In this document: one piece after another, positions 1 through 5,539 of the stretch
How positions within the stretch are numbered: position 1 is the first letter of the stretch
Layout: the number at the start of each line of letters is the position of its first letter
Assembly: GCA_021848765.1 (NCBI GenBank)
Contig: JAJZTU010000061.1
Span: forward strand, 1 to 13,495
Direction of reading: 5' to 3'
Origin: Bacillota bacterium
Lineage (GTDB): Bacteria > Bacillota > GCA-003054495 > Carboxydocellales > JAJZTU01
Length of the DNA stretch: 13,495 bases
The notes under the pieces: model-generated
What the model saw: only the letters and a program-made list of their open reading frames with translations
The model's database searches: none
Told to the model about the DNA's origin: nothing
Position numbers and translations under genes: made by a program

Positions 1-527
1 TCAGGCCTTGCCTGGTTACCCTTCAGGGATTTTAAAAAGTTGTTGCGCTGCTGTAATACTCTTAAGTATTGCTGTAAGTTGTGAAAATAAACAGGACTGG
101 TCTGGGAAATTTCTGAGTTCAGAAAACGCCTGCGCTCATGAGGGCTTCCCTTCACCAGCATTAGGTGCTCGGGAGCGAAAAGTACGGCGTTAAAGTTACC
201 CAGGATATCCACCAATTTGGTTTTGCTCACACCGTTTAGCTTGTACTGCTTACGTTTTTCCAGGTTATAGGTGATTTCTAATTTCAACAAAGAATTTCCT
301 TTGTTGATGGCGAGGTGGATGCGAAAAAATTCCGCCGACCAGCGGACCAGTTCCTGGTCCCTGTTGGTACGGTGGGATTTGCCTACGGCAGCTAAATAAA
401 TAGCTTCCAGGAGATTAGTCTTGCCCTGGGCATTGTCACCAACAATAATATTCAGGTAGGGACCTACTTGAGTATTAATTTGATCATAATTCCGAAAATT
501 GGTTAGGCCTATTTCCTGGAGAAACAC
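1..527 (-). CDS. recF: DNA replication/repair protein RecF (N-terminal part, cut by window edge)
   Basis: RecF is an SMC-like ATPase that binds gapped DNA and helps RecO/RecR load RecA during recombinational repair. The reading frame, translated by hand on the minus strand, is open to position 1 and gives about 175 residues, roughly half of the usual 360-370. It begins MFLQEIGLTNFRNYDQ, the typical RecF opening, followed by a Walker A motif GDNAQGKTN at about residues 29-37. Further on are the RecF-typical segments FAPEHLMLVKGSP, ERRRFLN and QQRNNFLK. The start is GTG at 527-525, with AGGAG at 540-536 placed 8 bases upstream. This ribosome-binding site overlaps the stop codon of the S4-protein gene, so translation is probably coupled. 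The gene is the last visible member of the leftward dnaA-dnaN-S4-recF cluster. The ATPase signature and Walker B lie outside the window. Identification is very secure. Confidence 0.96.
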   Translation of the reverse strand, partial: MFLQEIGLTNFRNYDQINTQVGPYLNIIVGDNAQGKTNLLEAIYLAAVGKSHRTNRDQELVRWSAEFFRIHLAINKGNSLLKLEITYNLEKRKQYKLNGVSKTKLVDILGNFNAVLFAPEHLMLVKGSPHERRRFLNSEISQTSPVYFHNLQQYLRVLQQRNNFLKSLKGNQARP

Positions 528-538
528 CTTAACAACTC

Positions 539-754
539 CTACTCGCCTGCCGTAACCCGATATTTTTTGCCGTGAAGCTCTACAATATCCCCAATGGCCA
601 AAGTTTTGCCCCTTCTGGTTTCCGGTTCACCATTAACATGAACCATTCCTTCAGTAATCATCTGCTTGGCTTCCCCGCCGGAGCCGGCCAGATTGGCCCA
701 TTTAAGAAACTGGTCCAACCTGATGGTAGTTGTTTGAATAGTGACCTTTTCCAA
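539..754 (-). CDS. yaaA: S4-domain RNA-binding protein, YaaA/RlbA family
   Basis: A 71-residue protein made almost entirely of one S4 RNA-binding domain, with the core IRLDQFLKWANLAGSGGEAK at residues 11-30, VHVNGEPETRRGKTL at about 38-52 and a short C-terminal beta segment. The family sits between dnaN and recF in many Firmicutes (B. subtilis yaaA). Its role is probably in ribosomal RNA binding or ribosome assembly, but is not well defined. The start is TTG at 754-752, preceded by GGAGGG at 767-762 with a 7-base gap. No ATG is available in this frame near the domain start, so TTG is well supported. It lies 15 bases after the dnaN stop and 11 bases before the recF start, consistent with one operon. 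The length is normal for the family and nothing is missing. Confidence 0.92.
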   Translation of the reverse strand: MEKVTIQTTTIRLDQFLKWANLAGSGGEAKQMITEGMVHVNGEPETRRGKTLAIGDIVELHGKKYRVTAGE

Positions 755-769
755 AAGGTATCCCTCCTG

Positions 770-1876
770 CTATAGGGTGCGGATGGGTAAAATCAGATAA
801 AGATAGTTTTCGTTTCCTACCGGCTTAACTATACCCGGGCTTAAGGAATCTGTAAGTTCCAGATATACTTCCTCATCGTCGGCAACTTTAAGTACATCCA
901 GGAGATAACGGGAATTGAAAGAGATACTGGTTTCTTCACCTTCCAGGTAAATTTGAACCTGCTCATAAATACGCCCAATATCCGGAGAATTCGAGGTTAT
1001 ATTCATGGACAGCTCTTCGATTGATATTTTGACTACACTGGATCCTTCTTTGGTCATCAGGGAAGCCCTTTCCATTGATTCCAAAAAGTCTTTGCTTTTG
1101 ACGCGGATTCTGGATTTATACCCCTGGGGAACTACTTGATTGTAGTTAGGGAACTGCCCGTTAATAAGGCGGGAAATCAAACAGATATTGTCTATTTCGA
1201 AGAGCACCTGGTTTTCGGTAAAGGTAAGTTGGACCTGACTGTCCTCACCGGTTATTTTGCTGATTTCACTGATAGTTTTCCCCGGAATAATCACCGAAAG
1301 ATTGTCCAAATTCTGGGAAGAAGCAATTTTCCCGCTTCGGAAAGCCAATCTGTGGGTATCTGTAGCCACCAGTTTTAACTGTTCCCCGTTAATTTCCAGG
1401 AGAACTCCGGTAAAAATAGGCCTGCTGTTGTCTGACGAAGCAGCAAAGGCTACCTGTTTAATCATATTGCGGAACAAGCTGCCATTAATAGTTACGGACT
1501 TCTCTCTGTCCAATTGAGGAAGAATGGGGAAATCCTCAGGTGACATGCCGTGAATGGATATCTCGGATTGCCCGTAACGGATGTTGGTGGAGTGATTGTT
1601 TGGGTTGACCTCTAACTCAATCCGAATATCAGGAAGGCGCCTGACCACCTCGGAAAAATATCTGGCCGAAACTACTACAGAACCTTGTTCAACAACTGTA
1701 ACCGGCACTGTGCATTCGATACCCATTTCCAGGTCAGTGGCTGTAAATTTCAGGGTATTATCTTCAGCAGTTATGAGCATACCGGACAGAATGGGCAAAG
1801 GATTTTTGGTAGCTACGGCCCGTTGTACTATGTTTACTCCGTGAAGAAGGTTTTCCCGGGAAGCGTAGAGTTTCAT
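770..1876 (-). CDS. dnaN: DNA polymerase III beta subunit (sliding clamp)
   Basis: DnaN forms the ring-shaped dimer that slides on DNA, tethers the replicative polymerase and serves as a docking site for repair and regulatory proteins. The protein is 368 residues, normal for the family, and covers all three clamp folds. It opens MKLYASRENLLHGVNIVQRA, then has NPLPILSGMLI at about 26-36. Later recognisable segments are EDFPILPQ, SSDNSRPIFTGVLLE, ATDTHRLA and the C-terminal KPVGNENYLYLILPIRTL, which carries the clamp-type YLILPIR ending. I chose ATG 1876-1874 because AGGAGG at 1888-1883 is 6 bases upstream. An in-frame TTG at 1891 lies inside that ribosome-binding site and is an unlikely start. 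Upstream, a DnaA-box-like sequence (1899-1907) lies close to the ribosome-binding site. Downstream the S4 gene and recF follow closely. Identification is secure. Confidence 0.97.
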   Translation of the reverse strand: MKLYASRENLLHGVNIVQRAVATKNPLPILSGMLITAEDNTLKFTATDLEMGIECTVPVTVVEQGSVVVSARYFSEVVRRLPDIRIELEVNPNNHSTNIRYGQSEISIHGMSPEDFPILPQLDREKSVTINGSLFRNMIKQVAFAASSDNSRPIFTGVLLEINGEQLKLVATDTHRLAFRSGKIASSQNLDNLSVIIPGKTISEISKITGEDSQVQLTFTENQVLFEIDNICLISRLINGQFPNYNQVVPQGYKSRIRVKSKDFLESMERASLMTKEGSSVVKISIEELSMNITSNSPDIGRIYEQVQIYLEGEETSISFNSRYLLDVLKVADDEEVYLELTDSLSPGIVKPVGNENYLYLILPIRTL

Positions 1877-2167
1877 TAAGTACCTCCTCAATGTTCAGAT
1901 ATCCACAACTCAAGGGACGGTTAGCCCATCATTATTATTTAAATAAGCTTAGTAATCATAGTAGTAGGTAGTGTGGATTCTGGGGATAATGGCTAAAGAT
2001 AAGGCTACCAAGGCAAAATTGCCTGTTAAAAAGATGTTAATAACTGCACAATTTTGGGAGGTAAACTCACAAGGCTGTGGATAGCAAAATTAATCCCCAA
2101 TTAATCCACTGCTTATCCAGATTATTGTCCCCAATTTTTAGAAAGGGCATTTATTATCAATAGATAT
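1877..2167. other. dnaA-dnaN intergenic region: downstream origin lobe
   Basis: About 290 bases without a convincing gene. Reading with dnaA (minus strand), the order is: box-like sequences at 2121-2113 (TCTGGATAA), 2084-2076 (CTATCCACA), 1989-1981 (TTATCCCCA) and 1980-1972 (GAATCCACA); then CTA/TTA triplets (1971-1950); then an all-A/T stretch (1946-1931). One more box-like 9-mer lies at 1899-1907 next to the dnaN ribosome-binding site. This mirrors the B. subtilis layout, in which the unwinding region lies between dnaA and dnaN with boxes on the dnaA side. Each 9-mer differs from TTATCCACA by one or two bases, so the call rests on clustering and order, not on single perfect matches. No clear promoter or terminator was recognised here. 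Confidence 0.7.
1950..1989 (-). promoter_or_regulatory. candidate basal origin unwinding element: DnaA boxes plus DnaA-trio triplets
   Basis: On the minus strand two box-like 9-mers stand back to back, TTATCCCCA (1989-1981) and GAATCCACA (1980-1972). They are followed at once by CTA C, then six triplets CTA CTA CTA TGA TTA CTA (1967-1950), and then a 16-base pure A/T run (1946-1931). In B. subtilis DnaA boxes are followed by repeated 3'-GAT-5' triplets (the DnaA-trio), onto which DnaA assembles as a single-strand filament before the AT-rich region melts. Five of the six triplets fit that motif; TGA does not. The GC-rich spacer known from B. subtilis is not obvious here. The order box, trio, AT-rich, dnaN is the same. 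The function is inferred from this resemblance. Confidence 0.62.
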
Positions 2168-3514
2168 CTATAAGTTTCTGATTTTGCAGCGAAGTTCATC
2201 CAGAATTATTAAAAATTGAGGGTCTGTTTTCAGGTCTTGCTGAATCTTCTCATAGGCGTGAATGACAGTGGTATGATCCCTTCCCCCAAACTCCTCTCCG
2301 ATTTTAGGGAGGGAATGGTCAGTCATTTCCCGGGCGAGGTACATGGCAATCTGCCGGGGAAAGGCCACTGTCCGGGTCCGCTTTTTAGCCTTAAAGTCCT
2401 CCAGCTTGAGGTTATAATATTCTGCTACAACCTGTTGAATCATCTCAATTGAGATCTGTTTAGGCCTGTTGGCCGGAAGAATATCCTTTAGGACTTCCGC
2501 AGCCAAATCAGGGGTCATTTCCCTGTCACCGAAGGAAGAGAAGGCCATTACCCGGGTAAGAGCGCCTTCCAACTCTCTGATGTTAGCCTGGATCTTGTTG
2601 GCAATAAAGGTCATGACATCATCATCAGGCAGTCGCATGTTCTCGAGTTGGGCTTTTTTACGGAGAATAGCAATCCTGGTCTCCAGGTCCGGAGGCTGAA
2701 TATCAGTGATTAGGCCCCATTCAAAACGTGAACGCAAGCGGTCCTCCAAAGTGGGAATTTCCTTAGGGGGACGGTCACTGGATATGATAATTTGTTTGTT
2801 GGCTTCATGAAGTGCATTAAAGGTATGGAAGAACTCCTCCTGGGTACGCTCTTTGCCGGCCAGGAACTGGATGTCATCGATGAGCAAAATATCCATGTAA
2901 CGGTAGCGCGTCCTGAATTCCTCAGCTTTGTCATCCCTGATGGAGTTAATCAGCTCATTGGTGAATTTTTCGGAAGAAACATAGACTACTTTAGCAATGG
3001 GGTTCTGCTCCAATACATAGTGTCCAATTGCGTGCATGAGGTGAGTTTTGCCTAAACCTACCCCACCATAGATAAAAAGCGGGTTGTAGGCTTTGGCCGG
3101 GGCCTCTGCCACTGCCAAAGACGCAGCATGGGCAAACCGGTTGCTGTTGCCCACTACAAAGGTGTCAAATGTATATTTTGGGTTGAGATATGTAGACACA
3201 CTCTCATCTGCTGCCAGGGCGGCTGTTTTTTCCGGATTGGTAACCGGTGCCGGGTTGGACTGTGCAGTTAAGGGTATGATAAATTTTACTTCTACAGGTT
3301 GATTGAGGACTGTCCTGAGGGTATCTTTGATGAGGTTACAGTATCTGGATTCTAGCCAATCTCTGGCGAAATCGTTGGGTACAGCGATCTGAAAAATATT
3401 GTTCTTAAAGTCCAGAGCTTTGGCAGGCTTTAGCCAGGTTTCGAATGAAGGCTTACTGAGTTCTTTTTCAATGATGGCTAAGGCTTGATTCCAGGTTGTT
3501 TTGATGTCACTCAT
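2168..3514 (-). CDS. dnaA: chromosomal replication initiator protein DnaA
   Basis: DnaA is the AAA+ ATPase that binds 9-mer boxes at the origin, melts the DNA and loads the helicase; it also acts as a transcription regulator. The protein is 448 residues, a usual Firmicutes length. Domain I (about 1-80) starts MSDIKTTWNQAL and includes KPSFETWLKP. A short variable linker (about 81-110) follows. The AAA+ core starts near NPKYTFDTFVVGNSNRFAHA (111-130), with Walker A GGVGLGKTH (150-158), Walker B LLIDDIQFL (210-218) and a LEDRLRSRFEWGL segment (256-268). Domain IV carries the DnaA signature GGRDHTTVIHAYEKI (410-424). ATG 3514-3512 is the best start, since AGGAGG at 3527-3522 lies 7 bases upstream. 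An in-frame TTG at 3517 is too close to that site. It is transcribed away from the upstream origin lobe and heads the leftward cluster. No clear promoter was recognised, but the box palindrome at 3597-3616 lies in its upstream region and could mediate autoregulation. Confidence 0.98.
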   Translation of the reverse strand: MSDIKTTWNQALAIIEKELSKPSFETWLKPAKALDFKNNIFQIAVPNDFARDWLESRYCNLIKDTLRTVLNQPVEVKFIIPLTAQSNPAPVTNPEKTAALAADESVSTYLNPKYTFDTFVVGNSNRFAHAASLAVAEAPAKAYNPLFIYGGVGLGKTHLMHAIGHYVLEQNPIAKVVYVSSEKFTNELINSIRDDKAEEFRTRYRYMDILLIDDIQFLAGKERTQEEFFHTFNALHEANKQIIISSDRPPKEIPTLEDRLRSRFEWGLITDIQPPDLETRIAILRKKAQLENMRLPDDDVMTFIANKIQANIRELEGALTRVMAFSSFGDREMTPDLAAEVLKDILPANRPKQISIEMIQQVVAEYYNLKLEDFKAKKRTRTVAFPRQIAMYLAREMTDHSLPKIGEEFGGRDHTTVIHAYEKIQQDLKTDPQFLIILDELRCKIRNL

Positions 3515-3596
3515 CAATAGTCCTCCTCAAAACAGAAAAATATCCCCAGAATGAGGTGCGAGGAATTGTTTAGAAAATAACAGGTTATGAACAAAG

Positions 3597-3616
3597 ATAT
3601 CCACAATTGTGGATAT
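3597..3616. repeat. perfect 20-bp palindrome of two inverted DnaA boxes
   Basis: ATATCCACA (3597-3605) is followed by the two central bases AT and by its exact reverse complement TGTGGATAT (3608-3616). Each half differs from TTATCCACA only in the first base. The symmetry stops at 3596/3617. A back-to-back pair could bind two DnaA molecules on opposite strands. It lies 80-100 bases upstream of the dnaA start, so it may serve in the origin, in dnaA autoregulation, or in both. Confidence 0.8.
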
Positions 3617-3709
3617 AATAAGGAATATATTAAACTAAAGGCTGGCGGGAAGATTAGCAAATTCATGATATCAAATTTCCACAGGAATGGCAACCGGAAA
3701 TTTAGGTGC

Positions 3710-3729
3710 TTATACACAAGTTATCAACA
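3710..3729 (+). promoter_or_regulatory. tandem DnaA boxes spaced one helical turn
   Basis: TTATACACA (3710-3718) fits the relaxed consensus TTATNCACA, and TTATCAACA (3721-3729) has one mismatch. Their starts are 11 bases apart, so both face the same side of the helix. Both point toward rpmH, as does the perfect box further right. Confidence 0.72.
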
Positions 3730-3763
3730 GATAGTGTAGAAATAGGCACATTTTGTCCAATGA

Positions 3764-3772
3764 TTATCCACA
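3764..3772 (+). promoter_or_regulatory. perfect DnaA box
   Basis: TTATCCACA, the exact consensus 9-mer and the only exact match noticed in the window. It lies 21 bases upstream of the -35 hexamer of the rpmH promoter and 43 bases from the start of the preceding box. Confidence 0.85.
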
Positions 3773-3792
3773 AGCCTGAATCCAGTTTCTCC

Positions 3793-3821
3793 TTGACTAT
3801 CCACTAGTGTTAGTCTATAAT
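3793..3821 (+). promoter_or_regulatory. sigma-A-type promoter of rpmH
   Basis: TTGACT (3793-3798), a 17-base spacer and a perfect TATAAT (3816-3821) make a near-consensus vegetative promoter, with transcription expected to start near 3828. The leader to the rpmH ATG is then about 80 bases. A DnaA-box-like CTATCCACT (3797-3805) starts in the -35 hexamer and runs into the spacer, so DnaA binding could affect initiation. It lies inside the origin and drives at least rpmH. Confidence 0.85.
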
Positions 3822-3908
3822 GCAGATATGTATGCCTATGGTAATTTTGTATAGGCGGAAGAGCATAAAGAGATTTGTCTGTTTTTCTTAAGATAAGGAG
3901 GTGTAACT

Positions 3909-4043
3909 ATGAAGCGTACCTATCAACCGAAAAACCGTAAACATAAAAAGGTGCACGGTTTCTTGCAGAGAATGGCTACTAAAGCAGGGCGTAATGTTTT
4001 GAAAAGACGCCGGCTCAGAGGTCGTAAGAAACTGTCTGCTTAA
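3909..4043 (+). CDS. rpmH: 50S ribosomal protein L34
   Basis: A 44-residue, very basic protein of the large ribosomal subunit. It starts MKRTYQPKNRKHKKVHGF and continues through QRMATKAGRNVLKRRRLRGR to a KKLSA end, matching the full L34 family. ATG 3909-3911 is preceded by AAGGAGG (3895-3901) with a 7-base gap, a very strong ribosome-binding site. It is the first gene of the rightward block, and the rpmH-rnpA order is nearly universal in bacteria. It has its own strong promoter within oriC, and stem-loops follow at 4044-4060 and 4142-4158. Nothing is unusual in the protein itself. Confidence 0.97.
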   Translation: MKRTYQPKNRKHKKVHGFLQRMATKAGRNVLKRRRLRGRKKLSA

Positions 4044-4060
4044 GGCCGCGTAATGTGGCC
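4044..4060 (+). terminator. small stem-loop directly after rpmH
   Basis: GGCCGC (4044-4049) pairs with GTGGCC (4055-4060, one G-U pair) around a 5-base loop, followed by TTTC. It begins immediately after the rpmH stop codon. The T tract is short, so this may be a weak terminator, an attenuator or an RNA 3'-end protector that sets the rpmH:rnpA ratio. Confidence 0.4.
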
Positions 4061-4141
4061 TTTCAACTTGTACTTCAGGAACTTATAAAACTCTTAGTGG
4101 TATGAAGTATAAGTGCAACTAAGGTTTCCGCCTTCGCTAGC

Positions 4142-4170
4142 GCTTGGTGCAAGCCAAGTTTTCTTTATTT
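4142..4170 (+). terminator. possible intrinsic terminator between rpmH and rnpA
   Basis: CTTGG (4143-4147) pairs with CCAAG (4154-4158), extended by a G-U pair, with a 6-base loop. It is followed by TTTTCTTTATTTTG and a further T7 run at 4176-4182. The stem is short but the T-rich tail is good. If active it would reduce read-through from the strong rpmH promoter into rnpA. Confidence 0.38.
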
Positions 4171-4197
4171 TGATATTTTTTTCATAGCTTAAGAATA

Positions 4198-4246
4198 GAC
4201 CGGCTTGCCAGGGTAAAAAATATAATGTTAATTTGGCGGGCCGGTC
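4198..4246 (+). promoter_or_regulatory. 13-bp stem-loop in the rnpA leader
   Basis: GACCGGCTTGCCA (4198-4210) can pair with TGGCGGGCCGGTC (4234-4246). Eleven pairs are Watson-Crick and two are G-U in RNA. The loop is 23 bases, very AT-rich, and contains TATAAT (4221-4226). The right arm ends directly against the G-rich stretch (4247-4251) that is the only ribosome-binding-site candidate for rnpA. No T run follows, so it is not a standard terminator. If the TATAAT is a -10 element the repeat would instead flank a promoter, but no good -35 hexamer was found. Confidence 0.5.
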
Positions 4247-4258
4247 GGGGGTTGAACT

Positions 4259-4603
4259 ATGCGTTTGTTTACCCTGAAAAAAAATCGTGAGTTTAAAAAG
4301 GTTTTTAATGCCGGAAGATCCGTAGCTGACCGGTATCTGGTCATGTACATACTGAGAAAAGAAGATGCACCCGGAGTTAAGTTTGGTTTTTCTGTCAGTA
4401 AGAAGATTGGCAAAGCTGTAGTTAGAAATGCAGTACGCAGGAAGCTGAAGGAAATCTGCCGGTTAAATCAAGATAAGTTTTTGCCTGGGGTAGAGATCAT
4501 TATAATTGCCCGTGCTCCTGTGGTGGAGGTAGATTTTGCTACTTTAAAGCGCAGTATTTTTGGACTGGCCAAGAGAGCAAAACTGTTTAAGAAGGAAAGC
4601 TAA
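4259..4603 (+). CDS. rnpA: ribonuclease P protein component
   Basis: RnpA is the protein subunit of RNase P, which binds the RnpB catalytic RNA and helps it cleave 5' leaders from pre-tRNAs. The protein is 114 residues, a normal length. It starts MRLFTLKKNREFKKVFNAGR, has the central beta segment VKFGFSVSKKIG (about 40-51) and the RNR signature VVRNAVRRKLKE (about 54-65), and ends in a basic helix. ATG 4259-4261 fits the conserved start of the family. The upstream ribosome-binding site is poor (GGGGG at 4247-4251 followed by TTGA), unlike the strong sites of most neighbours, and it abuts the stem-loop at 4198-4246. Translation may therefore be restrained. The stop lies 4 bases before the yidD start. 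Confidence 0.96.
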   Translation: MRLFTLKKNREFKKVFNAGRSVADRYLVMYILRKEDAPGVKFGFSVSKKIGKAVVRNAVRRKLKEICRLNQDKFLPGVEIIIIARAPVVEVDFATLKRSIFGLAKRAKLFKKES

Positions 4604-4607
4604 TACT

Positions 4608-4814
4608 ATGGTTAAAGCGCTGGTTTTCGTGATTAGACTATATCAGAGATTTATCTCTCCCTTGACCCCCAGAGTGTGCCGTTTTTATCCTACATGTTCG
4701 GAATATGCTGTACAAAGCCTGTACAAGCACGGACTGGCCAAAGGAAGTTTTAAGGCGTTAATAAGGATTGCCAAATGCCATCCCTTGCATCCTGGGGGAT
4801 ATGATCCTGTATGA
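4608..4814 (+). CDS. yidD: membrane protein insertion efficiency factor YidD
   Basis: A 68-residue protein of the YidD family, thought to assist YidC in inserting proteins into the membrane. It shows the family's conserved cysteine motif CRFYPTCSEYA (about 24-34) and the C-terminal CHPLHPGGYDPV (57-68). An amphipathic N-terminal stretch (VKALVFVIRLYQRFISPL) would associate with the membrane surface. ATG 4608-4610 was chosen because it gives the standard start just before KALVFVIRLYQ. A TTG further upstream in frame (4560) lies inside rnpA and would add 16 residues unlike the family. The ribosome-binding site AAGGAAAG (4592-4599) overlaps the end of rnpA. The order rnpA-yidD-yidC is conserved in very many bacteria. 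Confidence 0.95.
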   Translation: MVKALVFVIRLYQRFISPLTPRVCRFYPTCSEYAVQSLYKHGLAKGSFKALIRIAKCHPLHPGGYDPV

Positions 4815-4846
4815 GGGCAGACTGATGCCGCAAGGAGGGAAATCGT

Positions 4847-5539
4847 TTGTTTGCAAAACTGGTGGAAGGCATGACCTGGCTCATTAATTTCTTTTACGGA
4901 CTGACCCAGTCCATTGGAGTGCCGAGCTATGGGCTTGCCATAATTCTCTTTACAATCGCAATAAAGACTATCTTGTATCCCTTAACTTTGAAACAAATGC
5001 GTTCCTTGAAAATGACTCAGCTTTTACAGCCAAAAGTCAAGGAAATTCAGGACAAATATAGTAAAGATCCGCAAAAAGCCCAACAGCTGATTATGGAATT
5101 ATATAAGGAGAACGGGGCTAACCCTCTGGCGGGATGTCTTCCCATCCTGCTTCAGATGCCTATCTTCATTGCCTTGTTTAATGCACTGAGGAATTTTAAG
5201 TACATTAATCTGGAAAGTGCTCAGTTTCTTTGGATCCAAACTCTAAGCCATAAAGACCCCTATTATGTTCTGCCTATTTTGGCTGCTGCTGCTACCTTTA
5301 CCCAACAAAAATTGAGTACCACCAATCCTCAAGACCCTACCCAGAGAAGTATGCTTTATGTAATGCCGGTGATGTTTGGTTGGTTTGCCAGTACCGTGCC
5401 CGCAGGTTTGGCTTTGTACTGGGTGGTATTCAGTGTGGTAGGAACTGTCCAGCAGTACTTTATCAACAAGCAACCTGTAGCCCTTAAGGAGGATGGAAAG
5501 AAAGATGAAAGTGTGCGAAAAAAGCGGAAGGACCATTGA
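4847..5539 (+). CDS. yidC: membrane protein insertase YidC (SpoIIIJ/OxaA family)
   Basis: YidC inserts and folds membrane proteins, alone or with the Sec translocon. The protein is 230 residues, at the short end for Gram-positive YidC. The hydrophobic segments run about 28-48 (first core helix, with K40 where family members carry the conserved Arg/Lys of the hydrophilic groove), 95-115, 139-152 and 169-206. The cytoplasmic hairpin loop (about 50-90) contains QPKVKEIQDKYSKDPQKAQ. The tail is basic (RKKRKDH). No lipoprotein signal peptide or cysteine is seen, unlike B. subtilis SpoIIIJ, so it probably inserts by its first core helix. The start is TTG 4847-4849, with AAGGAGGG at 4832-4839 upstream. 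Its 3' end overlaps the jag gene by 35 bases, suggesting coupled translation. Confidence 0.95.
   Translation: MFAKLVEGMTWLINFFYGLTQSIGVPSYGLAIILFTIAIKTILYPLTLKQMRSLKMTQLLQPKVKEIQDKYSKDPQKAQQLIMELYKENGANPLAGCLPILLQMPIFIALFNALRNFKYINLESAQFLWIQTLSHKDPYYVLPILAAAATFTQQKLSTTNPQDPTQRSMLYVMPVMFGWFASTVPAGLALYWVVFSVVGTVQQYFINKQPVALKEDGKKDESVRKKRKDH

Larger units (their letters stand above)
3515..3908. other. dnaA-rpmH intergenic region: main DnaA-box cluster of oriC
   Basis: This 394-base, AT-rich region separates leftward dnaA from rightward rpmH and shows the expected features of the origin's upstream half. It has one perfect box TTATCCACA (3764-3772) and one relaxed-consensus box TTATACACA (3710-3718). 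Near-matches are TTATCAACA (3721-3729), ATTTCCACA (3675-3683), CTATCCACT (3797-3805), TTATGAACA (3585-3593) and ATATCCCCA (3540-3548). A palindrome at 3597-3616 consists of two inverted ATATCCACA boxes. Apart from the second half of that palindrome, all these boxes point the same way, toward rpmH. The rightward end carries the rpmH promoter. A 67-codon open frame on the minus strand here is not a credible gene. Confidence 0.88.

Noticed and set aside
2011..2024. Inverted repeat AGGCAA-AA-TTGCCT as a dnaA terminator
   Set aside because: The two-base loop is too tight for a normal hairpin and no T run follows on either strand.
1990..2085. Possible small lysine-rich ORF on the plus strand (starts MAKDKATKAKLPVKK, 31 codons)
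   Set aside because: It lies inside the box cluster and overlaps DnaA-box-like sequences, has no properly spaced ribosome-binding site and resembles no known family; probably chance.
3514..3717. 67-codon open frame on the minus strand upstream of dnaA
   Set aside because: It spans the DnaA-box palindrome, would end at the dnaA start, and its hydrophobic, AT-driven composition fits a chance frame in origin DNA.
4560..4607. Upstream TTG start for yidD giving a 16-residue extension
   Set aside because: The extra codons lie within rnpA in another frame and do not resemble the YidD N-terminus; ATG 4608 gives the family start.
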